Assembly: GCA_049791475.1 (NCBI GenBank)
Contig: JBAQZZ010000259.1
Span: 1 to 11,681, forward strand
Source of the DNA: CAXBID01 sp049791475
GTDB lineage: Bacteria; Bacteroidota; Bacteroidia; Flavobacteriales; Flavobacteriaceae
Length of the DNA: 11,681 nt
Direction: 5' to 3'
Shown here piece after piece: positions 1 through 6,077 of the stretch. Each line of letters starts with the position of its first letter. Position 1 is the stretch's first letter. Position numbers and translations under genes: made by a program. A model generated the notes under the pieces. That model was given only the letters and a program-made list of their open reading frames with translations, made no database searches and was not told the DNA's origin.

Positions 1-2
1 TA

Positions 3-89
3 TTAAGTCAATACGAAAACACCATTTGGAAAAATGAAGAAACTTTAGAGCCTTTACAGGAAATGAAAGCGTTTAAAAGCGATGAGTGA
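3..89 (+). CDS. C-terminal fragment of an unidentified protein
   Basis: An open frame enters from the left edge and stops at TGA 87-89, giving 28 residues that end in KAFKSDE. The other two forward frames stop within the first 36 bases or so. The peptide is charged and probably helical, as expected for a protein tail, but it is too short to assign to a family. The gene converges on the minus-strand CotH gene, and no strong terminator lies directly after its stop. A chance open frame of this length at a window edge cannot be excluded. Confidence 0.45.
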   Translation, partial: LSQYENTIWKNEETLEPLQEMKAFKSDE

Positions 90-113
90 TTTTGATATTG
101 CGCTTATCGTCTC

Positions 114-221
114 GTGTATGATTAGTAGCGGATTTCTACTCAAAAACCTTTTGGTTTGGCACTGACCTTTATTTTTGATTTGTTTCTCGTTTTGTCACTT
201 AAGCCGCTATTACTTATACAC
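114..221. repeat. Long imperfect inverted repeat (hairpin) downstream of the CotH gene
   Basis: Arms 114-131 and 204-221 are reverse complements at 15 of 18 positions (GTGTAT..TAGCGG against CCGCTA..ATACAC), around a 72-nt spacer. The spacer holds a small AAACC/GGTTT hairpin (144-148 and 153-157). Read in the CotH direction, the first arm (GGTGTATAAGTAATAG) resembles the arm of the hairpin upstream of that gene (GGTGGATATAAATCATTG). The layout, a long imperfect stem at the 3' end of a single ORF, recalls integron attC sites, but I could not find the GTTRRRY core, so the attC reading is only inference. Confidence 0.6.
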
Positions 222-224
222 CGT

Positions 225-239
225 GTTGTAAAACGTTAA
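225..239. repeat. Inverted repeat flanking the CotH gene, left copy
   Basis: The sequence GTTGTAAAACGTTAA overlaps the stop codon of the CotH gene (236-238, minus strand). Its reverse complement, with one mismatch, is at 1924-1938, seven bases before the region next to the CotH start. The two copies therefore bracket the ORF almost exactly. Confidence 0.6.
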
Positions 240-1918
240 TTTTTAATCAAATTAAATGATTTGCCATCAATAACGATGTAGTAAATACCTTTATCTAGTC
301 TTTCAATCTTTATCTGTTGATTTTCAATAGTGCCATTGCTAACTAGTTGTCCTAAGCTATTAAATATTTTATAGTTTTTATCATTAATTACTCCTTCTGA
401 ATTTATGTGAATTTTACTTATTGCAGGATTAGGATAGATACTAAACTTATTTGATATTATAAACGAGTTAACTGAAAGGATATTTCCAAAATAAATGTCT
501 AAATATGCTAACCTGTTTTCTAACCAATTTAAAGTGTATGATAAACTTTGATTGTCAAATGAATAATTTGAATAAACTAACGATTCTCTTTCATAAACTT
601 TATTCTCTTGTAAAAAGTTATACTGATTTGTAATAGAGTTAGATAAAGAATTTAAACTAAAAATATCATTTCTGTAATCAAACCATTTACTTGCTATGTT
701 CATAAAAGTGTTGTTTGGGTTTTCATCTATAACTCTATCCATAAAACCATTAGTTAAAATATCGTCAGTAATATTTTCATTTGTACCATTCCAAATTGTT
801 CCAAAACAACCATCTAAGTCCCAAGGTATATAAAAGTAAGGTTCATCTGCTTTATATTTACCCAAATAAATATTTTTCCCTGTATTATCGGTTGCACGAA
901 TTAAGTTGAGAAATAAGAAGTAGTCTATGATATTATCTTCAACAAATTTAGACCAGATATTAGTTGCAAAGTCTGATTCTGATGAATTCATCACAAAATC
1001 GGTAAATTGATATAAATTATTCCAATCTGTAATTTCATCTTCATCAGGGTATTCAAATTCATAACCACCCCACGCCCTATTAGTGTTATTGTAAGAAGGC
1101 AAACTAGTGAAAGTAGAAGCTCCCCAAGAAGCACCTTTATATAATTCACCTCTCATATCATCATTAAATTTTTTAAGCTTTAGCTGCTTTCGGTCAACTT
1201 GTTCTGAAAGATTATATATTCCGTTATACTTTCCGGTCACAAACATTTCAACATACATAACGTCTGCACCAGACTCAGCTTCTGGTTCATCATCAATATG
1301 ATATGGCGTGTGTATTTGTTTCCAAAGTTTGTTAGCAGTATAACTTCTTATTCTTAGTGGTTCATTATATAGGGCATCTAAAATCCAGTCGTCATCTTCC
1401 CGCAATTCCCCAAATTGCATATCTATAGTTTCATCGCCTGTTTCATTTTCCCAAAATTCTATATCGTAAGTTTTTTTTGGATAGCCTTGAGAACTACCAC
1501 CCCTTAATTCAATCCCGATATTTGAGGTTACTGTCTGTTCATCATCAGTGTAAACTAAATTAGCTAATACTTTTGGCTCGTCAACGATTGCGTTATCTGT
1601 ATCTATTATAATAATAGGAAGTTGCGTGAAATAAAGCGTGTACTGATTTGAAGAGTTTAATTGTTCAATTATATATGAATTTGAATACTCTAGGTTATTA
1701 GGATTTGAAATAAACCTATAAGCGTTTACACCAAAAGAGATAATTATTTCATCGTAATCTTCAATATCTTGATAATCTTCAATATTTTGAATTCGAGATA
1801 CTATTATAGAGAGGATTTCATCTGTTCCAAATTTATTTTCAGATATATTAATGGTTAATGTTTGTGAACAAGCGAATGTTGAATAAACTAAAGTGAATAT
1901 TAATAAATAGGCTTTCAT
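236..1918 (-). CDS. Secreted CotH kinase-like protein with T9SS type A sorting domain
   Basis: 560 residues. A signal peptide covers roughly residues 1-18 (hydrophobic LLIFTLVYSTF). An N-terminal domain of about 100 residues has no family I recognise. The CotH-like domain runs from about 115 to 475. It shows R139-G-G-S-S with a following K148-K149 pair, the typical GxYxLxExxD motif at 232-242 (GIYNLSEQVDR), and WDLDGCFG at 366-373, which fits the metal-binding DxD/FG region of these atypical kinases. The last 75 residues are a T9SS type A sorting domain: YPNP at 495-498, then the strand pattern ending LDKGIYYIVIDG. Members are often surface or secreted proteins in Bacteroidota; the substrate here is unknown. 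ATG at 1916-1918 is chosen because the signal peptide begins there. The gene stands alone between inverted repeats and hairpins, suggesting a cassette-like unit. An 18-bp in-frame tandem duplication lies at 1755-1790. Confidence 0.88.
   Translation of the reverse strand: MKAYLLIFTLVYSTFACSQTLTINISENKFGTDEILSIIVSRIQNIEDYQDIEDYDEIIISFGVNAYRFISNPNNLEYSNSYIIEQLNSSNQYTLYFTQLPIIIIDTDNAIVDEPKVLANLVYTDDEQTVTSNIGIELRGGSSQGYPKKTYDIEFWENETGDETIDMQFGELREDDDWILDALYNEPLRIRSYTANKLWKQIHTPYHIDDEPEAESGADVMYVEMFVTGKYNGIYNLSEQVDRKQLKLKKFNDDMRGELYKGASWGASTFTSLPSYNNTNRAWGGYEFEYPDEDEITDWNNLYQFTDFVMNSSESDFATNIWSKFVEDNIIDYFLFLNLIRATDNTGKNIYLGKYKADEPYFYIPWDLDGCFGTIWNGTNENITDDILTNGFMDRVIDENPNNTFMNIASKWFDYRNDIFSLNSLSNSITNQYNFLQENKVYERESLVYSNYSFDNQSLSYTLNWLENRLAYLDIYFGNILSVNSFIISNKFSIYPNPAISKIHINSEGVINDKNYKIFNSLGQLVSNGTIENQQIKIERLDKGIYYIVIDGKSFNLIKN
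1755..1790 (-). repeat. 18-bp in-frame tandem duplication in the CotH gene
   Basis: Copies at 1755-1772 and 1773-1790 are identical at 17 of 18 bases. They encode the acidic pair QNIEDY/QDIEDY near residues 44-55, in the unassigned N-terminal domain. The near identity suggests a recent duplication that kept the frame. Confidence 0.8.
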
Positions 1919-1923
1919 TTTTT

Positions 1924-1938
1924 TTAATGTTTTACAAC
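1924..1938. repeat. Inverted repeat flanking the CotH gene, right copy
   Basis: TTAATGTTTTACAAC is the reverse complement of 225-239 at 14 of 15 positions. It lies five bases upstream of the CotH start codon, so this copy forms the end of the leader. Confidence 0.6.
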
Positions 1939-1943
1939 GATTA

Positions 1944-1974
1944 GGATATGAATCTGTTTCAATGATTTATATCC
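1944..1974 (-). repeat. Hairpin in the CotH leader
   Basis: Arms 1944-1954 (GGATATGAATC) and 1964-1974 (GATTTATATCC) pair over 11 positions with one G-T wobble and a 9-nt loop. If transcription starts at the promoter proposed just upstream, the hairpin sits at the 5' end of the mRNA. Its outer sequence resembles that of the larger hairpin downstream of the gene. Confidence 0.6.
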
Positions 1975-1983
1975 ACCGATAAG

Positions 1984-2014
1984 CGAAATTAGAATTTTCT
2001 TACCAAAAAGTCAA
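1984..2014 (-). promoter_or_regulatory. Candidate promoter of the CotH gene
   Basis: On the minus strand TTG (complement of 2012-2014) is followed after 20 bases by TAATTTCG (complement of 1984-1991). This matches the Bacteroidota -7 element TAnnTTTG at all but one fixed position. Transcription would begin near 1977, leaving a leader of about 60 nt that contains the hairpin at 1944-1974. Confidence 0.4.
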
Positions 2015-2048
2015 TATATCATATCTTAAGTTTTAAACTTTTATAAAC

Positions 2049-2088
2049 AAAAAAAATCCCAAGCTAAAAGCTCAGGATTAATTTTTTT
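2049..2088 (-). terminator. Rho-independent terminator of the ferredoxin gene (possibly bidirectional)
   Basis: AATCC (2055-2059) pairs with GGATT (2075-2079), with an inner AGCT/AGCT stem and an AAA loop. The structure has an A-run on its left (2049-2056), which reads as a U-tract for the ferredoxin transcript, and a T-run on its right (2082-2088). It lies 23 bases past the ferredoxin stop and separates that gene from the CotH gene on the same strand. Confidence 0.75.
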
Positions 2089-2110
2089 ATAATTAAATAT
2101 TGATTATCAA

Positions 2111-2464
2111 TTAGCCATCTGGATGCATAAACTTCTGTTTCGCTAAAAGTTCTTCCTCAGTTTCCACAACATCTTCATCGGGCACACAACAATCTACAGG
2201 GCAAACCGCAGCACATTGAGGCTCGTCATGAAAACCTTTACATTCTGTGCATTTATCTGGTACAATGTAGTAAAGCTCATCGCTTATAGGCTCTTGCGCT
2301 TCATCAGCATCAACCTCTTTACCATTAGTTAATACAACGGTGCCGTCTAAACTTGTTCCGTCTTTATAGCGCCAATCATCGGCACCTTCATATATTGCAG
2401 TATTTGGGCACTCAGGTTCACAAGCACCACAATTTATACATTCGTCTGTTATTATAATTGCCAT
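2111..2464 (-). CDS. 2[4Fe-4S] dicluster ferredoxin
   Basis: 117 residues, a soluble electron carrier. The first cluster motif is C9-x2-C12-x2-C15-x3-C19-P. The second is C72-x2-C75-x8-C84-x3-C88-P, where the eight-residue spacing is the insertion typical of Chromatium-type (Alvin/YfhL-like) ferredoxins, which have low-potential clusters. Two further cysteines, C92 and C93, follow. Between the motifs lies an acidic segment of about 50 residues containing a W, longer than in the smallest bacterial ferredoxins. The tail (94-117) is acidic and helical. The start at 2462-2464 is supported by the typical MAIIITDECINCGAC beginning. It is transcribed away from the acyl-CoA reductase gene from a shared control region. 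Its redox partner is not shown by the sequence. Confidence 0.93.
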   Translation of the reverse strand: MAIIITDECINCGACEPECPNTAIYEGADDWRYKDGTSLDGTVVLTNGKEVDADEAQEPISDELYYIVPDKCTECKGFHDEPQCAAVCPVDCCVPDEDVVETEEELLAKQKFMHPDG

Positions 2465-2488
2465 AGCGTTTTTTTCTTTCTAACTTTG
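2458..2488 (+). promoter_or_regulatory. Candidate promoter of the acyl-CoA reductase gene
   Basis: TTG at 2458-2460, a 20-base spacer, then TAACTTTG at 2481-2488, a full match to the Bacteroidota TAnnTTTG element. Transcription would start near 2495, giving a leader of about 37 nt. The -33 box lies inside the first codons of the divergent ferredoxin gene. Confidence 0.6.
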
Positions 2489-2494
2489 CAGTCG

Positions 2495-2526
2495 CAAAAA
2501 TAAAGCCAAAACCATTCATAACCAAA
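2495..2526 (-). promoter_or_regulatory. Candidate promoter of the ferredoxin gene
   Basis: On the minus strand TTTG (complement of 2523-2526), 20 bases, then TATTTTTG (complement of 2495-2502), again a full TAnnTTTG match. The predicted start is near 2488, a leader of about 24 nt. The two divergent -7 elements are only 6 bp apart and share the inverted repeat TTTGC (2485-2489)/GCAAA (2494-2498). Confidence 0.6.
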
Positions 2527-2531
2527 TTAGA

Positions 2532-3590
2532 ATGCAATTAGAACAAAGAATTAACGCTTTTGTAAAATTAGGGGAATTTTTAGATCAATTTTCTAATGAA
2601 GTTATCCAAAAGAACGATAATATTGAACACAACGATTTGTTTTTTGATGGTTTTAAACACCAATTAAAACTTGCCGAAGAACACAATGGATGGTTTACTA
2701 CTGAAAATATAAAATTTGCGCTGTTATCTTGGGTTGAAGCTTTAACTACTAATAATATAAATAAATGGTTACAGCCTTATACTATTCATGTAAAAACCCC
2801 AAAACAGGTTGCTATAATCATGGCAGGAAACATACCACTGGTTGGGTTTCATGATTTTTTATCGGTGCTCATTTCTGGGCATCATGTGTTGGTAAAACAA
2901 TCGTCAAACGATAAGCACCTACTGCCCTATTTGGCTAAATATTTAGAATTTGTAGAACCTGACTTTAAAGGAAAAATAACTTTTACCGAAAATAAACTTA
3001 AAAATTTTGATGCTGTTATTGCTACAGGAAGTAATAACACGGCGCGTTATTTTGAATATTATTTTAAAGGAAAGCCATCTATTATAAGGAACAACAGAAA
3101 TTCTGTTGCTGTTTTAACTGGTAATGAAACCACCGAAGAATTAAAAAACTTATCGGAAGATATTTTTAGATATTACGGTTTGGGTTGCAGAAATGTATCT
3201 AAGCTCTTTATTCCAAAAGGCTATAATTTTGATGCTTTTTTTGAAGCTATATATCATTGGCATCCTATAATAGAAAAAGCTAAATACGCCAATAATTACG
3301 ATTATAACAAAGCGGTTTATTTAATGAGTGAATTTGACATGCTTGAAAACGGATTTTTTATGATTAAAGAAGATGAAAGCTACGCATCGCCCATTGCAAC
3401 ATTGTTTTATGAATATTATGATTCGGTTTCAGATTTAAAAAAAGAATTAGACATAAATAAAGATAAAATTCAATGCATCGTGTCTAACGGATTTACAGAA
3501 AATGAAATCGCTTTTGGAGCCACTCAAAAACCACAACTTTGGGATTATGCAGATCGTGTCGATTCTATTGAATTTTTGTTAGCAATTTGA
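2532..3590 (+). CDS. LuxC-family acyl-CoA reductase
   Basis: 352 residues. The family reduces acyl-CoA or acyl thioesters to aldehydes with NAD(P)H through a cysteine thioester intermediate, in an aldehyde-dehydrogenase fold. Seen here: the conserved block at 93-123 (IIMAGNIPLVGFHDFL, then VLVKQS), the nucleotide-site region around 163-195 (ATGSNNTARYFEYYF, then RNNRNSVAVL), and the presumed catalytic cysteine C219 in YYGLGCRNVSKLF. It is shorter than luminous-bacteria LuxC (about 480 residues), mainly at the N terminus, as is usual for Bacteroidota versions. No luxD, luxE or luciferase gene is visible, so bioluminescence is not implied; a role in lipid or aldehyde metabolism is inference. 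ATG at 2532 follows its promoter closely. It diverges from the ferredoxin gene, a possible electron-transfer partner. Confidence 0.88.
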   Translation: MQLEQRINAFVKLGEFLDQFSNEVIQKNDNIEHNDLFFDGFKHQLKLAEEHNGWFTTENIKFALLSWVEALTTNNINKWLQPYTIHVKTPKQVAIIMAGNIPLVGFHDFLSVLISGHHVLVKQSSNDKHLLPYLAKYLEFVEPDFKGKITFTENKLKNFDAVIATGSNNTARYFEYYFKGKPSIIRNNRNSVAVLTGNETTEELKNLSEDIFRYYGLGCRNVSKLFIPKGYNFDAFFEAIYHWHPIIEKAKYANNYDYNKAVYLMSEFDMLENGFFMIKEDESYASPIATLFYEYYDSVSDLKKELDINKDKIQCIVSNGFTENEIAFGATQKPQLWDYADRVDSIEFLLAI

Positions 3591-3767
3591 TGAAAAAATT
3601 ATTGAATTTTTAACACGAAATACCCAATTTATTAGCAACTTTGCAACTTAAATTTTATCCCTTTACCCAATTTTTAGAAAAGTTGAGAAAAGGTTATAAC
3701 AAAAATAAATATTAATTAAAATTTACCCACTAAATTCCCTTTCCCTTGGAAAGGGTTGGGATAGGAA
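3591..3767. other. Intergenic region before serC
   Basis: 177 bp without a gene. It holds a direct repeat TACCCAATTTnTTAG (3621-3635, with a one-base-shorter copy at 3664-3677), a weak -7-like CAACTTTG at 3636-3643 without a convincing -33 partner, an AT-rich stretch (3699-3725), and the hairpin at 3737-3755. No clear terminator for the acyl-CoA reductase gene was found. Confidence 0.6.
3737..3755. repeat. Perfect 8-bp hairpin just before serC
   Basis: CCCTTTCC (3737-3744) and GGAAAGGG (3748-3755) are exact reverse complements around a 3-nt loop, ending 12 bases before the serC ATG. G/C-rich stems of this type stand out against the AT-rich surroundings and resemble REP-like elements scattered in Flavobacteriia genomes (recollection, not tested). 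It could also influence serC translation, as it would lie in the leader next to the ribosome site. Confidence 0.7.
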
Positions 3768-4832
3768 ATGAAAAAACATAACTTTAGTGCTGGCCCTTGT
3801 ATTTTACCCCAAAGTGTTTTATTAAAAGCATCAGAGGCTGTAATGGACTTAAATAACAGTGGTTTATCTTTAATTGAAATATCTCATAGAAGCAAAGCTT
3901 TTGTCGATATTATGGAAAACGCAAGATCTCTAGCTATAGAATTACTTGGTTTAGAAGGCAAAGGTTACAAAGCGTTATTTTTACAAGGTGGTGCAAGTAC
4001 ACAGTTTTTAATGGTGGCGCTAAATCTTTTAGAAAAAAGAGCAGGTTATTTAAACTCTGGAACTTGGGCAGATAAAGCCATAAAAGAAGCCAGAATTTAT
4101 GATGATGTATATGAAGTAGGTTCATCTAAAGAAGCCAATTTCAACTACATTCCTAAAGGTTACGATATTCCTGAGGATTACGATTATTTTCACTGCACCT
4201 CAAACAACACCATTTTTGGTACGCAAATGAAATCGTTTCCGAACTCGCCAATCCCAATGGTTTGCGATATGAGTAGCGATATTTTTTCTAGAACTTTAGA
4301 TTTTTCAAAATTTGATTTAATATATGCCGGAGCTCAAAAAAATATGGGACCCGCAGGCACAACTTTAGTGGTTATTAAAGAAGATATTTTAGGTAAAGTG
4401 TCTCGTAAAATCCCATCAATGATGGATTATAAAAAACACATAGGTAGTGGCAGTATGTTTAACACACCTCCAGTTTTTCCAGTTTACACCACTATGTTAA
4501 CTTTAGAGTGGTTAAAAGAACTTGGTGGTATTGCAGCTATTGAAAAGGAAAATGATAAGAAAGCCACTTTAATGTATTCTGAAATTGATTTAAATCCATT
4601 GTTTAAAGGATTTGCAGTAAAAGAAGATCGTTCAAACATGAATGCAACCTTCACTTTAGAAAACGAAAACTTAAAAGAAACCTTTGAAACCATGCTTAAA
4701 GAGGCTGGTGTAGAAGGCTTAAACGGTCACCGAAGTGTTGGTGGCTATAGAGCTTCAATGTATAACGCGTTACCATTAGATAGCGTGAAAGTTGTAGTAG
4801 AAATAATGAGTGAATTGGAAAGTAAAGCTTAA
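3768..4832 (+). CDS. serC: Phosphoserine aminotransferase
   Basis: 354 residues, cytoplasmic PLP enzyme converting 3-phosphohydroxypyruvate and glutamate to phosphoserine and 2-oxoglutarate, step two of serine synthesis; in many bacteria it also serves pyridoxal phosphate synthesis. Evidence: the N-terminal NFSAGPCILP signature, the GGASTQF phosphate-binding segment (75-80), W100 for cofactor stacking, TSNNTIFGTQ (144-153), D167-M-S-S-D, the Schiff-base lysine K191 in AGAQKNMGPAG, and GHRSVGGYRASMYNA near the C terminus. The length is close to the family norm (about 360). The start is fixed by the conserved N terminus. It is followed by serA on the same strand after 252 bp of repeat-rich DNA, so a shared transcript is possible but not certain. 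Confidence 0.97.
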   Translation: MKKHNFSAGPCILPQSVLLKASEAVMDLNNSGLSLIEISHRSKAFVDIMENARSLAIELLGLEGKGYKALFLQGGASTQFLMVALNLLEKRAGYLNSGTWADKAIKEARIYDDVYEVGSSKEANFNYIPKGYDIPEDYDYFHCTSNNTIFGTQMKSFPNSPIPMVCDMSSDIFSRTLDFSKFDLIYAGAQKNMGPAGTTLVVIKEDILGKVSRKIPSMMDYKKHIGSGSMFNTPPVFPVYTTMLTLEWLKELGGIAAIEKENDKKATLMYSEIDLNPLFKGFAVKEDRSNMNATFTLENENLKETFETMLKEAGVEGLNGHRSVGGYRASMYNALPLDSVKVVVEIMSELESKA

Positions 4833-4833
4833 A

Positions 4834-4864
4834 CAGTTTACAGTAGGCAGCTGCAGTTTATAGT
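4834..4864. repeat. Short direct repeat after serC
   Basis: CAGTTTACAGT at 4834-4844 and CAGTTTATAGT at 4854-4864 match at 10 of 11 positions, separated by AGGCAGCTG. The repeat begins directly after the serC stop codon. It looks like the edge of an interspersed repeat rather than a regulatory site. Confidence 0.5.
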
Positions 4865-4890
4865 GCTTACTCAATCGCAAAAAATAATAT

Positions 4891-4999
4891 CGTCATTCCA
4901 AACACTACTGAAATCAAAATATATTTTGATTGAAAGTATTTTACGAAGTAAACAGGAATCTCATCAAAAGATTGCCACGTCATACTTCCTCGCAATGAC
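4891..4999. repeat. About 109-bp interspersed-repeat-like element with inverted ends
   Basis: The block starts with CGTCATTCC (4891-4899) and ends with CGCAATGAC (4991-4999), so GTCATT at one end is inverted as AATGAC at the other. The right part (4955-4999: GGAATCTCATC, then GATTGCCACGTC, then CTTCCTCGCAATGAC) has the look of the non-coding repeats with GTCATTGCGAGG ends that occur in many genomes. Inside is the perfect 20-bp palindrome at 4912-4931. No ORF is present. It is probably a small non-autonomous repeat inserted between serC and serA. Confidence 0.5.
4912..4931. repeat. Perfect 20-bp palindrome
   Basis: AATCAAAATATATTTTGATT reads the same on both strands. It could be an operator half-site pair or the stem of the surrounding repeat element; no T-run follows, so it is not a classical terminator. 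Confidence 0.65.
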
Positions 5000-5045
5000 A
5001 AAAAAATAAAATTTAATTTTAAGTTGAATTATTAATCGTTCGCAG

Positions 5046-5078
5046 AACTTTTAACTTTTAACTTTTAACTTTTAACTT
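5046..5078. repeat. Heptanucleotide tandem repeat before serA
   Basis: Four perfect copies of AACTTTT (5046-5073) and a partial fifth (AACTT) end six bases before the serA start codon. Such short perfect arrays are prone to slipped-strand copy number change. Because the array lies in the leader or promoter, a change would alter spacing and expression, not the reading frame. Each junction also resembles a -7 element (TAACTTTT against TAnnTTTG). Confidence 0.85.
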
Positions 5079-5084
5079 AGATAA

Positions 5085-6035
5085 ATGAAAGTATTAGCAA
5101 ACGATGGTATTTCACAAAGCGGCATTGATGCGTTAGAAAAAGGTGGATACGAAGTAATTACAACCACAGTAGCACAAGAGCAATTAATAAATTACATCAA
5201 TGAAAAAGATATTGCAGTTTTATTAGTAAGAAGTGCAACAACTGTTCGTAAAGATTTAATTGATGCTTGTCCAAGTTTAAAAATTATTGGTCGTGGTGGT
5301 GTTGGTATGGATAATATCGATGTGGAATACGCTCGTGAAAAAGGACTTAGTGTCATTAACACACCAGCATCTTCATCGCATTCTGTTGCAGAATTAGTTT
5401 TTGGGCATTTTTACGGATTAGCACGTTTTTTACATAACTCAAATAGAGATATGCCACTTGAAGGCGATAGCAACTTTAAAGGTTTAAAGAAAGCTTATGC
5501 TAAAGGAACCGAATTAAAAGGAAAAACTTTAGGGGTTTTAGGCTTTGGTCGTATTGGTCAAGCTACAGCTAAAGTGGCACTAGGCGTTGGTATGAAAGTA
5601 GTAGCTTTCGATCCTTTTTTAGAAAAAGCGAATTTAGAATTAAATTTCTATGATGGTCAAAAAGTAAACTTTGATATAAAAACCATTTCAAAAGAAGACG
5701 TTTTAAAACAAGCCGATTTTTTAACACTTCACGTTCCTGCTCAAAAAGATTATGTTATTGACGAAGCAGAATTTAAAATGATGAAAGATGGTGTTATCAT
5801 AGTAAATGCAGCGCGTGGTGGTGTACTTAATGAAATCGCACTTGTAAAAGCTATTGAAAACGGTAAAGTGGCAAGAGCAGCTTTAGATGTTTTTGAAAAA
5901 GAACCAAAACCAGAAATGCAGTTATTAATGAATTCTGCATTATCATTGACGCCACATACTGGTGCAGCAACCAATGAAGCTCAAGATAGAATTGGTACGG
6001 AGTTAGCTGAACAAATAATAAGTATTCTTGGATAA
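5085..6035 (+). CDS. serA: D-3-phosphoglycerate dehydrogenase, short form
   Basis: 316 residues, cytoplasmic NAD-dependent enzyme oxidising 3-phosphoglycerate to 3-phosphohydroxypyruvate, the entry step of serine synthesis. It has the 2-hydroxyacid dehydrogenase layout: substrate domain at both ends, NAD domain about 95-285 with G153-x-G155-x2-G158 followed by D176. The catalytic set is present: R244 (NAARGG), E273 (DVFEKEP) and H291 (LTPHTGAAT). The GRGGVGMDNID segment at 69-79 is typical of PGDH rather than of lactate or formate dehydrogenases. The C-terminal ACT domain that gives serine feedback in E. coli SerA (410 residues) is absent. Pairing with serC supports the assignment. The codons are GGT/GTT/CGT-rich, suggesting good expression. 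A terminator follows at 6078. Confidence 0.95.
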   Translation: MKVLANDGISQSGIDALEKGGYEVITTTVAQEQLINYINEKDIAVLLVRSATTVRKDLIDACPSLKIIGRGGVGMDNIDVEYAREKGLSVINTPASSSHSVAELVFGHFYGLARFLHNSNRDMPLEGDSNFKGLKKAYAKGTELKGKTLGVLGFGRIGQATAKVALGVGMKVVAFDPFLEKANLELNFYDGQKVNFDIKTISKEDVLKQADFLTLHVPAQKDYVIDEAEFKMMKDGVIIVNAARGGVLNEIALVKAIENGKVARAALDVFEKEPKPEMQLLMNSALSLTPHTGAATNEAQDRIGTELAEQIISILG

Positions 6036-6077
6036 AGAATATTTTTAAAATAAAATGTGACCGAAATAGTTTATTTG

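Noticed and set aside
114..221. Firm assignment as an integron attC site
   Set aside because: The layout is suggestive, but no RYYYAAC/GTTRRRY core pair was found and no integrase gene is in the window; kept only as a hypothesis.
1107..1301. Plus-strand open frame inside the CotH gene
   Set aside because: It is antisense to the conserved CotH core and has a composition typical of a shadow frame.
236..1918. CotH protein as a lipoprotein (Cys at residue 17)
   Set aside because: The sequence before the cysteine (STFAC) is a poor lipobox and the C-terminal T9SS domain fits normal signal-peptidase processing.
2532..3590. Bioluminescence (lux) locus
   Set aside because: Only a LuxC-type reductase is present; no luciferase, transferase or synthetase genes lie nearby.
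5046..5078. Tandem array as a CRISPR or iteron origin
   Set aside because: The 7-bp units have no spacers and there are no cas or replication genes; a simple sequence repeat explains it.
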